The position numbers were made by a program, and so were the translations under genes. Positions 52,907-63,690 of a stretch of 64,000 nucleotides of DNA are shown here, one piece after another. The notes below the pieces were generated by a model that did not search any database, was not told the DNA's origin, and saw nothing but the letters and a program-made list of their open reading frames with translations. Every line of letters begins with the position of its first letter. The stretch's first letter is position 1. Source of the stretch: Pantoea agglomerans NBRC 102470. Its GTDB lineage: Bacteria > Pseudomonadota > Gammaproteobacteria > Enterobacterales > Enterobacteriaceae. The stretch spans positions 399,241 through 463,240 of the forward strand of contig NZ_BCZA01000004.1 of NCBI RefSeq assembly GCF_001598475.1, in the 5' to 3' direction.

Positions 52907-54256
52907 ATGCTGGATAAAATTGTTATTGCTAACCGTGGTGAGATTGCGCTGCGCATTCTGCGTGCCTGTAAAGAACTGGGCATCAAGACTGTTGCGGTAC
53001 ACTCAAGCGCGGATCGTGACCTGAAGCACGTGCTGCTGGCAGACGAAACCGTCTGCATCGGCCCGGCGCAGTCAGTTAAAAGTTACCTCAACATCCCGGC
53101 GCTGATCTCTGCTGCAGAGATCACCGGCGCGGTGGCGATTCACCCTGGCTACGGCTTCCTCTCTGAGAATGCCGATTTTGCTGAGCAGGTTGAGCGCTCC
53201 GGCTTTATCTTTATCGGTCCGAAAGCAGACACCATTCGCCTGATGGGCGACAAAGTCTCTGCGATTAATGCGATGAAGAAAGCAGGCGTCCCAACCGTAC
53301 CCGGTTCTGACGGTTCGCTGACCGATGATATGGAAAAAAACCGTGCCTTTGCGAAGCGCATCGGTTATCCGGTCATCATCAAAGCCTCTGGCGGCGGCGG
53401 CGGTCGTGGTATGCGCGTTGTGCGCAGCGACAAAGATCTGGAACAATCCATCAACATGACGAAAGCGGAAGCCAAAGCGGCTTTCAGCAACGACATGGTT
53501 TACATGGAGAAGTATCTGGAGAATCCGCGCCACATCGAGATTCAGGTTCTGGCTGACGGCCAGGGCAACGCGATCTATCTGGGCGAACGTGACTGCTCTA
53601 TGCAGCGTCGTCACCAGAAAGTGGTTGAAGAAGCGCCAGGCCCAGGTATTACTGAAGAACAGCGCAGCTTTATCGGCAATCGTTGTGCCAAAGCCTGTAT
53701 TGAGATTGGCTATCGTGGCGCAGGTACCTTCGAGTTTCTGTACGAAAACGGTGAGTTCTACTTCATTGAGATGAACACCCGTATTCAGGTGGAACATCCG
53801 GTGACCGAGATGATCACTGGTGTGGATCTGATCAAAGAGCAGCTGCGCATTGCTGCGGGTCAGCCACTGTCGATCAAACAGGACGAAGTGGTTATTCGCG
53901 GACATGCGGTCGAGTGCCGTATTAACGCTGAAGATCCGGTCACCTTCCTGCCAAGTCCGGGTAAAATCACCCGCTTCCATGCGCCAGGCGGTTTTGGCGT
54001 GCGCTGGGAGTCGCATATTTACTCAGGCTACACCGTACCGCCGTATTACGACTCCATGATCGGTAAGCTGATCACCTATGGCGAAACGCGCGACGTGGCT
54101 ATCGCCCGCATGAAGAATGCGCTGGCGGAACTGATCATCGACGGTATCAAAACCAACGTTGAACTGCAGATGAAAATCATGTCCGACGAAAACTTCCAGC
54201 ACGGTGGAACCAATATCCACTATCTGGAGAAAAAACTCGGCTTGCACGAGAAGTAA
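52907..54256 (+). CDS. accC: AccC, biotin carboxylase
   Basis: ATP-dependent carboxylation of the biotin on AccB. 449 residues, as in E. coli. N-terminal Rossmann-like part ([20 protein letters not shown]), ATP-grasp domain with the glycine-rich loop GGGGRGMR (about 164-171), [14 protein letters not shown] and the C-terminal cap. Ends the aroQ-accB-accC operon. Confidence 0.99.
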   Translation: MLDKIVIANRGEIALRILRACKELGIKTVAVHSSADRDLKHVLLADETVCIGPAQSVKSYLNIPALISAAEITGAVAIHPGYGFLSENADFAEQVERSGFIFIGPKADTIRLMGDKVSAINAMKKAGVPTVPGSDGSLTDDMEKNRAFAKRIGYPVIIKASGGGGGRGMRVVRSDKDLEQSINMTKAEAKAAFSNDMVYMEKYLENPRHIEIQVLADGQGNAIYLGERDCSMQRRHQKVVEEAPGPGITEEQRSFIGNRCAKACIEIGYRGAGTFEFLYENGEFYFIEMNTRIQVEHPVTEMITGVDLIKEQLRIAAGQPLSIKQDEVVIRGHAVECRINAEDPVTFLPSPGKITRFHAPGGFGVRWESHIYSGYTVPPYYDSMIGKLITYGETRDVAIARMKNALAELIIDGIKTNVELQMKIMSDENFQHGGTNIHYLEKKLGLHEK

Positions 54257-54277
54257 ACGCAACGCTGAGTCAGTCAG

Positions 54278-54303
54278 AGGCCGGTTAATCCGGCCTTTTT
54301 CTT
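54278..54303 (+). terminator. Terminator after accC
   Basis: AGGCCGG / CCGGCCT stem, five-base loop and TTTTTCTTTT, 21 bases after accC. Confidence 0.9.
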
Positions 54304-54328
54304 TTGCCGCTGGCGTTAAGGTTGAATC

Positions 54329-54571
54329 ATGGATGCTCGTTTTATACAGGCACATAAAGAGGCGCGCTGGTCGCTCTACCTCACCCTGCTCTGGCTCGCT
54401 GCCTGGGGGCTTTCTGCCTGGCTGGGTGGCAGTGAAATTGGTATCACCGGCCTGCCGCGCTGGTTTGAACTCTCCTGCCTGTTTGCTCCCCTGTTGTTCA
54501 TATTCCTGTGCTGGATGATGGTGCGGTTAATTTTCCGCGACATGCCGCTGGAGGACACAAATGAACAGTGA
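54329..54571 (+). CDS. yhdT: YhdT, DUF997 membrane protein
   Basis: 80-residue protein with two membrane helices (about 15-35 and 46-69), conserved with E. coli YhdT. Function unknown. It overlaps panF by 11 bases, and many sodium/solute symporters of this family have such a small partner, so a helper role is plausible. Confidence 0.92.
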   Translation: MDARFIQAHKEARWSLYLTLLWLAAWGLSAWLGGSEIGITGLPRWFELSCLFAPLLFIFLCWMMVRLIFRDMPLEDTNEQ

Positions 54572-56006
54572 AATTATCCTGCCGTTACTGATTTATCTGG
54601 TGTTGATTGCCGCGCTGTCGGTGTTTGCCGTGCGCAAAAGGCGCGAGGGTAGCTTCCTCACTGAATATTTCCTTGGCAGCCGCTCCATGGGCGGATTTGT
54701 GCTGGCGATGACGCTCACCACCACCTATATCAGCGCCAGCTCGTTTATTGGTGGTCCCGGTGCCGCCTACAAATATGGGCTGGGATGGGTATTGCTGGCG
54801 ATGGTGCAGGTGCCCGCCGTCTGGCTCTCGCTGGGTGTGCTGGGGAAAAAGTTTGCCATCCTGGCGCGTAAGCATAATGCGGTGACGCTGAATGACATGC
54901 TCTACGCCCGCTATCAGAGCCCGCTACTGATCTGGCTGGCAAGTCTGAGCCTGCTGGTTGCCTTTATCGGTGCCATGACGGTGCAGTTTATTGGCGGCGC
55001 GCGACTGCTCGAAACCGCCGCAGGCATCCCGTATGACACGGGTCTGCTGATTTTTGGCGGCACTATTGCGCTCTACACCGCTTTTGGCGGGTTCCGTGCC
55101 AGCGTTCTCAATGACGCCATGCAGGGCATCGTGATGCTGATTGGCACATTTCTGCTGCTGTTCGCGGTGATTCATCAGGCTGGCGGCCTGAGCACGGCCG
55201 TGCAGAAACTGCATGACATTGATCCCGCTCTGCTGTCGCCGCAGGGACCGGGTGAGATTTTAACGCCGACCTTCCTCACTTCATTTGTCGTGCTGGTCTG
55301 CTTTGGGGTGATTGGCTTGCCGCATACTGCGGTGCGCTGCATCTCTTATAAAGACAGCAAGGCAGTCCATCGGGCCATTATTCTGGGTACCATTGTGGTG
55401 GTGATCCTGATGCTGGGAATGCATCTGGCCGGTGCGCTGGGCCGGGCGATACTGCCGAATCTGACCGTGCCGGATAGTGTTATACCCACCCTGATGATCA
55501 CTGTGCTGCCACCGTTAGCTGCCGGACTGTTTCTGGCAGCCCCCATGGCCGCCATTATGTCGACCATTAATGCCCAGCTGTTACAGGCTTCGGCTACGCT
55601 GATCAAAGATCTCTATCTGCGTGTTGCCCCACAGCAGATGGAAAATGAGACGCGGCTGCGGCTGTTATCTGGCACCATTACGTTCGCACTGGGTCTCCTG
55701 CTGCTGATTGCGGCCTGGAATCCACCCGATATGATTATCTGGCTCAACCTGCTGGCCTTTGGCGGCCTTGAGGCGGTTTTCCTCTGGCCGCTGGTACTGG
55801 GTCTCTACTGGGAACGCGCTAATGCCGCAGGCGCCATCACCGGCATGGTGGTGGGTGGAGGCTGCTACGCTTTTCTGGCGAGCCTGAACCTGCAGATTCT
55901 GGGTTTTCATCCCATTGTGCCCTCACTGCTTTTAAGCCTGCTGGCATTTTTAGTGGGCAACCTGTTTGGACGCGCGCCGCAAACGGTCGACGCGCCGCAA
56001 CATTGA
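54561..56006 (+). CDS. panF: PanF, sodium/pantothenate symporter
   Basis: SSS-family transporter for pantothenate uptake with Na+. 481 residues with about 12-13 membrane helices. [28 protein letters not shown] SSS motif near 45-70 and the [21 protein letters not shown] region are conserved. GGAGG upstream lies inside yhdT. Confidence 0.96.
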   Translation: MNSEIILPLLIYLVLIAALSVFAVRKRREGSFLTEYFLGSRSMGGFVLAMTLTTTYISASSFIGGPGAAYKYGLGWVLLAMVQVPAVWLSLGVLGKKFAILARKHNAVTLNDMLYARYQSPLLIWLASLSLLVAFIGAMTVQFIGGARLLETAAGIPYDTGLLIFGGTIALYTAFGGFRASVLNDAMQGIVMLIGTFLLLFAVIHQAGGLSTAVQKLHDIDPALLSPQGPGEILTPTFLTSFVVLVCFGVIGLPHTAVRCISYKDSKAVHRAIILGTIVVVILMLGMHLAGALGRAILPNLTVPDSVIPTLMITVLPPLAAGLFLAAPMAAIMSTINAQLLQASATLIKDLYLRVAPQQMENETRLRLLSGTITFALGLLLLIAAWNPPDMIIWLNLLAFGGLEAVFLWPLVLGLYWERANAAGAITGMVVGGGCYAFLASLNLQILGFHPIVPSLLLSLLAFLVGNLFGRAPQTVDAPQH

Positions 56007-56022
56007 CGGAAAGAGAGACGTT

Positions 56023-56904
56023 ATGCCGTGGATTCAAATCAAAATTAATAGCTCAGGTGAACACGCGGAAACGCTGAGCGATGCGCTGATGGACATCGGT
56101 GCGGTTTCAGTGACCTTTCAGGATACCAACGACACGCCGGTGTATGAGCCGCTGCCAGGTGAAACCCGCCTGTGGGGCGATACCGATGTTATCGGCCTGT
56201 TCGATGCAGAAACTGATATGGCCGCGATTACCGCCGAACTGGCGCAGCATCCGCTGCTGGGCGCCGGTTTTCGTCACCGGATCGAGCAGATCGAAGATAA
56301 AGACTGGGAGCGCGAATGGATGGAAAACTTCCATCCGATGCGCTTCGGTGAGCGGCTCTGGATCTGTCCGAGCTGGCGTGATGTGCCGGATCCTGATGCC
56401 GTCAACGTGATGCTCGATCCCGGCCTGGCGTTTGGGACCGGCACGCATCCGACCACCTCACTCTGCCTTACCTGGCTTGACGGGCTGGATCTGGTGGGCA
56501 AAACGGTGATCGATTTCGGCTGTGGTTCGGGGATCCTGGCGATCGCCGCACTGAAGCTGGGCGCGGCTCAGGCGATCGGGATTGATATCGATCCGCAGGC
56601 TATTCAGGCCAGCCGGGATAATGCTGAGCGCAACGGCGTCTCTGATCGCCTGTCGCTCTATCTGCCCCACCAGCAACCCGAAAATCTGCAGGCTGATGTG
56701 GTGGTGGCCAATATCCTGGCCGGCCCGCTACGTGAACTGGCCCCGCTGATCAGCGTACTGCCGAAGTCTGGCGGTCATCTGGGCCTCTCGGGCGTGTTAG
56801 AGAGCCAGGCAGAGAGCGTCTGCGAAGCGTATGTCAGCGAGTTCACGCTCGACCCGGTTGCGGTTAAAGAGGAGTGGTGCCGGATTACCGGGATTAAATC
56901 CTGA
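56023..56904 (+). CDS. prmA: PrmA, ribosomal protein L11 methyltransferase
   Basis: Trimethylates N-terminal amine and lysines of L11. 293 residues, same as E. coli. N-terminal substrate-binding domain (1-60), then a SAM domain with [20 protein letters not shown] (about 163-182) and [10 protein letters not shown]. The ATG at 56023 begins MPWIQIKIN and has AAGAGAG ahead; it lies 16 bases after panF. Confidence 0.98.
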   Translation: MPWIQIKINSSGEHAETLSDALMDIGAVSVTFQDTNDTPVYEPLPGETRLWGDTDVIGLFDAETDMAAITAELAQHPLLGAGFRHRIEQIEDKDWEREWMENFHPMRFGERLWICPSWRDVPDPDAVNVMLDPGLAFGTGTHPTTSLCLTWLDGLDLVGKTVIDFGCGSGILAIAALKLGAAQAIGIDIDPQAIQASRDNAERNGVSDRLSLYLPHQQPENLQADVVVANILAGPLRELAPLISVLPKSGGHLGLSGVLESQAESVCEAYVSEFTLDPVAVKEEWCRITGIKS

Positions 56905-57189
56905 ATATGGCGCCTGTCTGCCGCCTCTGATATCGCTCTGCCCGGAACAAAGTGCCTTAACAGAACATTCAGCCAGCCCGTAGCGTAAGTTGCGGGCTTT
57001 CCCGATTTGAAATGGATGCTTGTATCGTTAATCACGGCATGTGACGTTTTTTATCTGGCGAATTGACGTACTTTTCTGGAAAAACTTTTGCTCACAATTT
57101 CAGCATAAGTTGTTAAATCATTGATATTTAAGCTTAATAAATATGCACATCGATCATGACCCGGATTTCATTGATCTTTCTTGCTGATT

Positions 57190-57204
57190 GTTCAAAGTTT
57201 GGCC
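57190..57204 (+). promoter_or_regulatory. Fis-binding site at the dusB-fis promoter
   Basis: GTTCAAAGTTTGGCC fits the Fis consensus GNTYAAWWWTTRANC at 13 of 15 positions and abuts the -35, where it would block RNA polymerase. It corresponds to the autorepression site of the E. coli fis promoter. Confidence 0.7.
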
Positions 57205-57233
57205 TTTCATCTTCCTGCAAAAATGCGTAATAT
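57205..57233 (+). promoter_or_regulatory. dusB-fis promoter
   Basis: TTTCAT, 17-bp spacer and TAATAT, followed by the GC-rich discriminator ACGCCGCC, almost identical to the E. coli fis promoter. The discriminator and start around 57240 are the basis of growth-rate and ppGpp control there. Confidence 0.88.
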
Positions 57234-57271
57234 ACGCCGCCTTGCAGACACAGTATGGCCATTCTGACTTC

Positions 57272-58237
57272 ATGCGTATTGGAAACCTCCAGCTGAGAAA
57301 TCGACTGATTGCAGCACCGATGGCCGGTATTACCGACAGGCCGTTCAGGGCGCTGTGTCACGAAATGGGTGCAGGCATGGCAGTTTCTGAGATGTTGTCT
57401 TCAAACCCGGAAGTCTGGGCTAGCGACAAATCTCGATTACGTATGGTTCACAGCGATGAGCCAGGCATTCGCGCCGTGCAAATTGCCGGTTGCGATCCCA
57501 GTGAAATGGCGCAAGCTGCACGCATTAATGTTGAGGCTGGTGCACAGGTCATCGACATTAATATGGGATGCCCTGCCAAGAAGGTTAACCGCAAAATGGC
57601 GGGTTCAGCCTTGCTGCAATATCCCACCGTGGTGGAGTCAATTCTCTCCGCAGTGGTTAATGCAGTGAATGTGCCGGTTACGCTGAAAATTCGTACTGGC
57701 TGGGATCCTGAAAACAGGAACTGTGTCGCGATTGCCCAATTGGCTGAACGCTGCGGTATACAGGCTCTGACGATACATGGTCGCACTCGTGCCTGCCTGT
57801 TCAACGGAGAAGCTGAATATGACAGCATTCGGACAGTTAAGCAGAGTGTCTCCATTCCGATTATCGCGAATGGAGACATAACTGACCCGCATAAAGCCAG
57901 AGCGGTGCTCGACTATACAGGGGCCGATGCTCTGATGATAGGACGTGCTGCTCAGGGAAGACCGTGGATCTTCCGGGAAATCCAGCATTATCTGGACACT
58001 GGGGAGTTGCTTGCCCCGCTGCCGATGGCAGAGGTCAAGCGCTTGCTTGTTTCGCATATACGTGAGCTGCACGACTTTTACGGTTCAGGCAAGGGATACC
58101 GTATAGCGCGAAAGCACGTCTCCTGGTATCTGCAGGAGCACGCCCCGAATGACCAGTTTCGGCGCACATTCAACGCCATTGAGGATGCCAGCGAACAGCT
58201 GGAGGCGTTGGAGGCATACTTCGAAAATCTTGCGTAA
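57272..58237 (+). CDS. dusB: DusB, tRNA-dihydrouridine synthase B
   Basis: FMN enzyme that reduces U17 in tRNA. 321 residues from the ATG at 57272, the start conserved in E. coli. TIM barrel with [16 protein letters not shown] at the N-terminus, the catalytic Cys in [25 protein letters not shown] and a C-terminal helical tRNA-binding domain. First gene of the dusB-fis operon, whose translation is needed for full fis expression in E. coli. Confidence 0.98.
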   Translation: MRIGNLQLRNRLIAAPMAGITDRPFRALCHEMGAGMAVSEMLSSNPEVWASDKSRLRMVHSDEPGIRAVQIAGCDPSEMAQAARINVEAGAQVIDINMGCPAKKVNRKMAGSALLQYPTVVESILSAVVNAVNVPVTLKIRTGWDPENRNCVAIAQLAERCGIQALTIHGRTRACLFNGEAEYDSIRTVKQSVSIPIIANGDITDPHKARAVLDYTGADALMIGRAAQGRPWIFREIQHYLDTGELLAPLPMAEVKRLLVSHIRELHDFYGSGKGYRIARKHVSWYLQEHAPNDQFRRTFNAIEDASEQLEALEAYFENLA

Positions 58238-58260
58238 CGAAATAAAGAGCTGAAAGAACT

Positions 58261-58557
58261 ATGTTCGAACAACGCGTAAATTCTGACGTACTGACCGTTT
58301 CAACCGTTAACTCACAGGATCAGGTAACTCAAAAACCTTTGCGTGATTCGGTTAAACAGGCACTGAAGAACTATTTTGCTCAACTGAATGGTCAGGATGT
58401 GAGCGACCTGTATGAGCTGGTTTTGGCTGAAGTCGAGCAGCCTCTGTTGGACATGGTGATGCAGTATACCCGTGGCAATCAGACCCGTGCTGCCCTGATG
58501 ATGGGTATCAACCGCGGTACGCTGCGTAAGAAATTGAAAAAATACGGCATGAACTGA
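58261..58557 (+). CDS. fis: Fis, nucleoid protein and transcription regulator
   Basis: DNA-bending homodimer, abundant in early growth; activates rRNA genes and shapes the nucleoid. 98 residues, identical in length to E. coli. Beta-hairpin arms (about 10-30), dimer helices, and helix-turn-helix [20 protein letters not shown] at 74-93. Its target rrn operon is 5 kb downstream. Confidence 0.99.
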   Translation: MFEQRVNSDVLTVSTVNSQDQVTQKPLRDSVKQALKNYFAQLNGQDVSDLYELVLAEVEQPLLDMVMQYTRGNQTRAALMMGINRGTLRKKLKKYGMN

Positions 58558-58580
58558 TTTTTAGTTCTGTCTGTAAATCA

Positions 58581-58606
58581 CGCCAGCCTTCGGGCTGGCG
58601 TTTTTA
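58581..58606 (+). terminator. Terminator after fis
   Basis: CGCCAGCC / GGCTGGCG stem with a TTCG loop (an extra-stable tetraloop) and TTTTTATTT, 24 bases after the fis stop. Confidence 0.95.
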
Positions 58607-58872
58607 TTTGTGCGTCGACGCACAAAGCCACGGTAATGATAGTGAAACAGTTTCCGGTAATATGGTAACTGTAGTTGCAATCGCTGGCGTGATATTTCAC
58701 CCTCTCGCTTTCGCCCGCTGTGATTTGACTTAGTGCCTGCCTGACCCTCACCTTGCTTCACATCCCCGCCACTGCTGGGTATGTGACTTTCTGCGCATTA
58801 AAAAGCAACGCAATCTCTTCATACATTTCTGCCTGAGTGAATGCTCACACTGCTCCCACATAGTGAAACTAT

Positions 58873-58920
58873 TTGCACTAAATGTGATCGGGTCGACTCG
58901 CATTGCTTCCTTTTGGTGCG
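58873..58920 (+). promoter_or_regulatory. Pair of NtrC-like enhancer sites before yhdW
   Basis: TTGCACTAAATGTGATC (58873-58889) has one perfect NtrC half (GCACTA) and TTGCTTCCTTTTGGTGCG (58903-58920) has the other half perfect (TTGGTGC). Their centres are about 30 bp apart, three helical turns, and about 140 and 109 bp before the predicted start, the same distances as the glnA enhancers in E. coli. Confidence 0.6.
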
Positions 58921-58994
58921 CCATATTAGCGGAACTTTCTAAGTGCTTCCGATTATTAACCGTTCTTTCATACGAATTCAGGAACCTGCAAACC

Positions 58995-59010
58995 TGGCAT
59001 CAGCTTTGCA
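58995..59010 (+). promoter_or_regulatory. Sigma-54 promoter of yhdWXYZ
   Basis: TGGCATCAGCTTTGCA has the invariant GG-N10-GC and a TTGC -12 element; one mismatch to TGGCAC. It ends 90 bases before yhdW. E. coli yhdWXYZ is a known NtrC/sigma-54 target during nitrogen limitation. Confidence 0.8.
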
Positions 59011-59100
59011 GAGTCGTGGATGGCTGACCGCCACAGACAGGAAAAACGCACACTAAAGTGCGCAAACATAACAACATGATCCCGCCACACAGGATGCTTT

Positions 59101-60126
59101 ATGAAAAAAATGATGCTCTCTACGCTGATCGCTGCTGCCTCGCTGGTTGCCGTTGCTCAGCAAGCACACGCAGGCACCACACTGGATGCGATAAAGAAAA
59201 AAGGGTTTGTTCAATGTGGTATCAGTGACGGCTTGCCGGGCTTCTCCTATGCAGATGCTGGCGGCAAGTTTACCGGTATCGATGTGGATGTGTGTCGTGC
59301 GACGGCTGCCGCTGTGTTTGGTGATGCGACCAAAGTGAAATATACCCCGCTGACCGCGAAAGAGCGTTTTACCGCCCTGCAGTCCGGCGAGGTGGATGTG
59401 CTTTCACGTAATACCACATGGACCTCATCGCGCGATGGCGGCATGGGCTTCCTGTTTGCGGGCGTGAACTATTACGACGGTATCGGCTTCCTGACTCACC
59501 AGAAGGCCGGCCTGAAAAGTGCGAAAGAGCTGGATGGTGCCACCGTCTGTATTCAGGCGGGAACCGACACCGAGCTGAACGTAGCGGACTTCTTTAAAGC
59601 CAACAAAATGCAATATACGCCTGTAACCTTCGACCGCTCTGATGAATCGGCTAAAGCGCTGGATAGCGGACGTTGCGATACGCTGGCGTCTGACCAGTCT
59701 CAGCTTTACGCATTACGCATTAAGCTGGGCAAACCGGATGAATTTATTGTTCTGCCCGAAGTGATCTCCAAAGAGCCGCTGGGGCCGTTGGTGCGTCGTG
59801 GTGATGATGACTGGTTCACCATCGTGAAGTGGTCGCTCTACGCCATGCTGAATGCGGAGGAGATGGGCATCTCCTCGAAGAACGTTGACCAGATGACGGC
59901 CAAGCCAACCACACCAGACATGGCACACTTCCTGGGCGCCGAAGGTGATTTTGGTAAGGATCTGAAGCTGGATAACAAGTGGGCCTACAACATCGTCAAG
60001 CAGGTAGGTAACTATCAGGAAAGCTTTGATCGTAACGTCGGTAAAGACAGCGCACTGAAGATTGCACGTGGTCAGAATGCGTTGTGGAACCAGGGCGGTA
60101 TTCAGTACGCACCACCGGTACGTTAA
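59101..60126 (+). CDS. yhdW: General amino acid ABC transporter, periplasmic binding protein (AapJ-like)
   Basis: Solute-binding protein of a polar amino acid importer. 341 residues: signal peptide 1-24 (ending QAHA), then two lobes of the SBP_bac_3 fold; GFSYADAGGKFTGIDVDVCRA (in part) and QAGTDTELNVADFF are typical of the AapJ/BztA group. First in a four-gene operon. The E. coli K-12 yhdW copy is often listed as damaged; this one is full length. Confidence 0.95.
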   Translation: MKKMMLSTLIAAASLVAVAQQAHAGTTLDAIKKKGFVQCGISDGLPGFSYADAGGKFTGIDVDVCRATAAAVFGDATKVKYTPLTAKERFTALQSGEVDVLSRNTTWTSSRDGGMGFLFAGVNYYDGIGFLTHQKAGLKSAKELDGATVCIQAGTDTELNVADFFKANKMQYTPVTFDRSDESAKALDSGRCDTLASDQSQLYALRIKLGKPDEFIVLPEVISKEPLGPLVRRGDDDWFTIVKWSLYAMLNAEEMGISSKNVDQMTAKPTTPDMAHFLGAEGDFGKDLKLDNKWAYNIVKQVGNYQESFDRNVGKDSALKIARGQNALWNQGGIQYAPPVR

Positions 60127-60194
60127 CAGACCTCACTAATCGGGCACCCTATTCTGTGGTGCCCTACCCCAGCTTTCGTTACTGAGGTTTCAAC

Positions 60195-61373
60195 ATGTCA
60201 CAACGCCCAACCGTGAAAAGGGATTTTTCATTTGGTAATCCCACGGTTCGCGCCTGGATTTATCAGCTCATCGCCGTCGTCGCGGTGCTTGGTGTGGTGG
60301 GTTATCTGGTGCATAACACCATTATTAACCTTGCCAATCGCGGCATTACATCGGGGTTTGGATTTCTTGAGCGCACTGCCGGTTTCGGCATCGTTCAGCA
60401 TCTGATTGAGTACACTGAGGGAGATACCTACGCGCGCGTGTTTCTGGTTGGATTAACCAACACGCTGCTGGTCTCTGCACTCTGTATTGTTTTCGCTTCG
60501 GTTCTCGGATTCGCGGTCGGTCTTGCCCGCCTTTCTGACAACTGGCTGCTGCGGAAACTCTCGAATATCTATATCGAAACCTTCCGTAATATCCCACCCC
60601 TGCTGCAAATCTTCTTCTGGTACTTTGCAGTCTTACGCAATCTGCCGGGCCCACGTCAGGCGCTGAATGCTTTTGACCTGGCATATGTCAGTAATCGCGG
60701 ACTCTACGTTCCGTGGCCGACCTATGCAGCAGGCAGCTGGCCGTTTGTGATCGCACTGCTTCTGGCCGCGGCTGTGAGCTATGGCCTGTACCGCTTTAAC
60801 CGTAAACATCAGCTGAAAACCGGTCAGTTACGTCGCACATGGCCCGCTGCCGTTGTGATGCTGATTCTCTTTCCTTTGCTTGCACACATTGGGTTTGGCC
60901 CAGCCACGCACTGGGATGTGCCACAACTGCGCGGTTTCAATTTCCGTGGCGGCTCGGTAATGATACCGGAGCTGGCAGCCCTGACGCTGGCACTGTCGAT
61001 TTATACCTCGTCGTTTATTGCTGAGGTGATCCGCTCCGGGATTCAGTCGGTCCCCTATGGTCAGCATGAAGCAGCGCGGTCGCTGGGGCTGCCTAATCCG
61101 GTTACGCTGCGCCAGGTGATTATTCCGCAGGCCATGCGCGTCATTATTCCGCCACTGACCAGCCAGTATCTGAACATCGTGAAGAACTCTTCACTCGCCG
61201 CCGCTATCGGTTATCCCGATATGGTGTCGCTGTTCGCCGGATCGGTACTGAATCAGACCGGTCAGGCCATTGAGACGATTGCTATCACGATGGGCGTTTA
61301 CCTGATTATCAGCCTGCTGATATCAATGCTTATGAACTTCTACAACCGCAAAATTGCGCTGGTTGAGCGTTAA
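60195..61373 (+). CDS. yhdX: General amino acid ABC transporter, permease (AapQ-like)
   Basis: First membrane permease, 392 residues with about eight helices and a large central segment. The EAA loop (VPYGQHEAARSLGL, about 288-301) contacts the ATPase. RVFLVGLTNTLLVSALCIV and ETFRNIPPLLQIFFWYF are the family marks. Confidence 0.95.
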   Translation: MSQRPTVKRDFSFGNPTVRAWIYQLIAVVAVLGVVGYLVHNTIINLANRGITSGFGFLERTAGFGIVQHLIEYTEGDTYARVFLVGLTNTLLVSALCIVFASVLGFAVGLARLSDNWLLRKLSNIYIETFRNIPPLLQIFFWYFAVLRNLPGPRQALNAFDLAYVSNRGLYVPWPTYAAGSWPFVIALLLAAAVSYGLYRFNRKHQLKTGQLRRTWPAAVVMLILFPLLAHIGFGPATHWDVPQLRGFNFRGGSVMIPELAALTLALSIYTSSFIAEVIRSGIQSVPYGQHEAARSLGLPNPVTLRQVIIPQAMRVIIPPLTSQYLNIVKNSSLAAAIGYPDMVSLFAGSVLNQTGQAIETIAITMGVYLIISLLISMLMNFYNRKIALVER

Positions 61374-61388
61374 GAGAACGGGATAACT

Positions 61389-62489
61389 ATGTCTGTGACT
61401 ACGCATGAAACGCCCCCCGTCCCGACGACTCTGGTCAGTCGCGCCTGGTTTTGGGCTCGTAAAAACCTGTTTTCCAGCTGGTTTAATACGCTACTGACGC
61501 TGTTTTGCATCTGGGTTATCTGGCACGTCATTCCGCCCGCGCTGAACTGGCTGGTCTTTCAGGCAAACTGGATCGGCACCACGCGCGCCGATTGCACCAA
61601 AGAGGGTGCCTGTTGGGTCTTTATCCATGCTCGTTTCGGCCAGTTCATGTATGGGCTTTACCCGCATGAGTTGCGCTGGCGTATTAACCTGGCGCTGGTG
61701 ATCGGCCTGTTGTCGATTGTGCCGATGTTCCTGAGGAGCCTGCCGTATCGTGGACGCTACATTGCTGCCTGGGCTGTCATCTATCCGGTGATTGTCTGGT
61801 TTCTGCTGTATGGCGGCTATCTGGGGCTGGAACGTGTCGAAACACGTCAGTGGGGCGGATTAACGCTGACGCTGATTATTGCGTCGGTGGGTATTGCCGG
61901 TGCGCTGCCGCTGGGTATTTTGCTGGCACTGGGCCGTCGCTCACGCATGCCGGTCGTGCGCACGCTGTCGATTATCTTTATTGAGTTCTGGCGCGGCGTG
62001 CCGCTGATTACCGTACTGTTTATGTCATCCGTGATGCTGCCGCTGTTTATGTCTGAAGGCACTAACATCGACAAGCTGGTGCGCGCGCTGGTCGGGGTCA
62101 TTCTGTTCCAGTCCGCCTATGTGGCAGAGGTGGTTCGCGGTGGCCTGCAGGCACTGCCGAAAGGTCAGTACGAAGCAGCCGAATCTCTGGCGCTGGGCTA
62201 CTGGAAGACGCAGATGCTGGTTATTCTGCCCCAGGCGCTGAAGCTCACTATTCCCGGCCTGGTCAATACCATCATCGCACTGTTTAAAGATACCAGCCTG
62301 GTCATCATCATTGGTCTTTTCGATCTGTTCAGCAGCGTCCAGCAGGCAACGGTCGATCCGACCTGGCTGGGGATGTCGACCGAAGGTTATGTCTTTGCTG
62401 CACTGGTCTATTGGATCTTCTGTTTTAGCATGTCGCGCTACAGCCAGTATCTGGAAAAGCGCTTTCACACCGGGCGTACATCGCACTGA
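61389..62489 (+). CDS. yhdY: General amino acid ABC transporter, permease (AapM-like)
   Basis: Second permease, 366 residues, with an EAA loop at [15 protein letters not shown] (about 258-272). [14 protein letters not shown] and [16 protein letters not shown] match the family. Fifteen bases after yhdX, eight before yhdZ. Confidence 0.95.
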   Translation: MSVTTHETPPVPTTLVSRAWFWARKNLFSSWFNTLLTLFCIWVIWHVIPPALNWLVFQANWIGTTRADCTKEGACWVFIHARFGQFMYGLYPHELRWRINLALVIGLLSIVPMFLRSLPYRGRYIAAWAVIYPVIVWFLLYGGYLGLERVETRQWGGLTLTLIIASVGIAGALPLGILLALGRRSRMPVVRTLSIIFIEFWRGVPLITVLFMSSVMLPLFMSEGTNIDKLVRALVGVILFQSAYVAEVVRGGLQALPKGQYEAAESLALGYWKTQMLVILPQALKLTIPGLVNTIIALFKDTSLVIIIGLFDLFSSVQQATVDPTWLGMSTEGYVFAALVYWIFCFSMSRYSQYLEKRFHTGRTSH

Positions 62490-62497
62490 GGTTTTAC

Positions 62498-63259
62498 ATG
62501 ACTGACTCTATGACACACTCTTCCGACGCGTTGATGATCTCGCTTGAGAACGTGAATAAATGGTACGGGCAATTCCATGTACTGAAAGACATCAACCTGC
62601 AGGTTAAACCCCGTGAACGCATCGTACTGTGCGGACCTTCCGGCTCCGGCAAATCGACGACGATCCGCTGTATCAACCATCTGGAAGAGCATCAGCAGGG
62701 CCGCATTGTTGTTGACGGTATCCATCTTAATGATGACGTTCGTAACATTGAGCGCGTGCGCACCGAAGTCGGTATGGTCTTCCAGCACTTCAATCTCTTT
62801 CCGCATCTGACCGTACTGCAAAACTGCACGCTGGCACCTTCCTGGGTAAGAAAGATTCCAAAGAAGGAAGCTGATGAGCTGGCCATGCACTATCTGCAAC
62901 GCGTGCGTATTGCCGAGCATGCACATAAGTTTCCGGGCCAGCTCTCTGGCGGACAGCAGCAGCGTGTCGCCATCGCCCGCTCACTCTGTATGAAACCCAA
63001 AATTATGCTGTTTGATGAACCCACGTCAGCGCTGGATCCTGAGATGGTTAAAGAGGTGCTGGATACGATGATTGGTCTGGCGGAGGATGGGATGACTATG
63101 CTGTGCGTCACCCATGAGATGGGCTTTGCCCGAACGGTGGCTGACCGGGTGATCTTTATGGATCGGGGAGAGATCGTCGAAGTCGCGCCACCGCAGGAGT
63201 TCTTTGCGAATCCAAAATCGGAGCGTACCCGGGCGTTTCTATCGCAGGTTATTCACTGA
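62498..63259 (+). CDS. yhdZ: General amino acid ABC transporter, ATPase (AapP-like)
   Basis: ATP-binding subunit, 253 residues. Walker [10 protein letters not shown] (about 46-54), Q-loop [10 protein letters not shown], signature LSGGQQQR (about 150), Walker [15 protein letters not shown] and H-loop [13 protein letters not shown] lies eight bases before the ATG. Energises uptake through YhdX/YhdY with YhdW. Confidence 0.97.
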   Translation: MTDSMTHSSDALMISLENVNKWYGQFHVLKDINLQVKPRERIVLCGPSGSGKSTTIRCINHLEEHQQGRIVVDGIHLNDDVRNIERVRTEVGMVFQHFNLFPHLTVLQNCTLAPSWVRKIPKKEADELAMHYLQRVRIAEHAHKFPGQLSGGQQQRVAIARSLCMKPKIMLFDEPTSALDPEMVKEVLDTMIGLAEDGMTMLCVTHEMGFARTVADRVIFMDRGEIVEVAPPQEFFANPKSERTRAFLSQVIH

Positions 63260-63281
63260 TCAGACGTTCAGTTATCTCACT

Positions 63282-63306
63282 ACCCGGCCTGGTGCCGGGT
63301 TTTTTA
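63282..63306 (+). terminator. Terminator after yhdZ
   Basis: ACCCGGC / GCCGGGT stem, five-base loop and six Ts, 22 bases after yhdZ. Confidence 0.92.
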
Positions 63307-63409
63307 TGGACTGAACAGCCGCTTTAATATGCTTACTGACCTGTTGCTGTTATGAATAAACAGACAGATACGCTGTGAAGAGGGAGTTTTATCGCGGTTT
63401 GCCACAACG

Positions 63410-63438
63410 AAAAAAGCCCTTCGCATACGCAAAGGGCT
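63410..63438 (-). terminator. rRNA operon terminator
   Basis: On the minus strand AGCCCTTTGCG / GCGAAGGGCT around TAT, then TTTTTTC, 12 bases after the last 5S gene. Ends the rrnD-type operon. Confidence 0.92.
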
Positions 63439-63450
63439 CTCTCTTATTTG

Positions 63451-63570
63451 ATGCCTGGCAGTTCCCTACTCTCGCATGGGGAGACCCCACACTACCATCG
63501 GCGCTACGGCGTTTCACTTCTGAGTTCGGCATGGGGTCAGGTGGGACCACCGCGCTACAGCCGCCAGGCA
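63451..63570 (-). rRNA. rrfF: 5S ribosomal RNA, distal copy
   Basis: 120 nt, all the E. coli 5S landmarks. Second 5S of the operon, after tRNA-Thr. Base 63558 is C (RNA position 13 is G), unlike the proximal copy. Confidence 0.99.
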
Positions 63571-63602
63571 AATTCTTTTATTTACCGAACTCGTGTCTTA
63601 AC

Positions 63603-63678
63603 TGGTGCTGATACCCAGAGTCGAACTGGGGACCTCACCCTTACCAAGGGTGCGCTCTACCAACTGAGCCATATCAGC
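63603..63678 (-). tRNA. thrV: tRNA-Thr (GGT)
   Basis: 76 nt with encoded CCA; acceptor GCTGATA pairs TATCAGC; anticodon GGT in CTTGGTAAG. Flanked by two 5S genes, the arrangement of E. coli rrnD (rrfD-thrV-rrfF). Confidence 0.99.
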
Positions 63679-63690
63679 ACACTAAATTTG

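Larger units (their letters stand above)
56905..57271. other. prmA-dusB intergenic region
   Basis: 367 bp without a gene. A weak AGCCCG/CGGGCT hairpin at 56974-56999 may end prmA. The right end is AT-rich and contains the dusB-fis promoter and a Fis-type site (own entries). Confidence 0.7.
58607..59100. other. fis-yhdW intergenic region
   Basis: About 490 bp with no gene. It holds the sigma-54 promoter and NtrC-like sites described separately; the first 250 bp shows nothing I recognise. In E. coli this interval holds the acrSEF and other genes, absent here. Confidence 0.7.
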
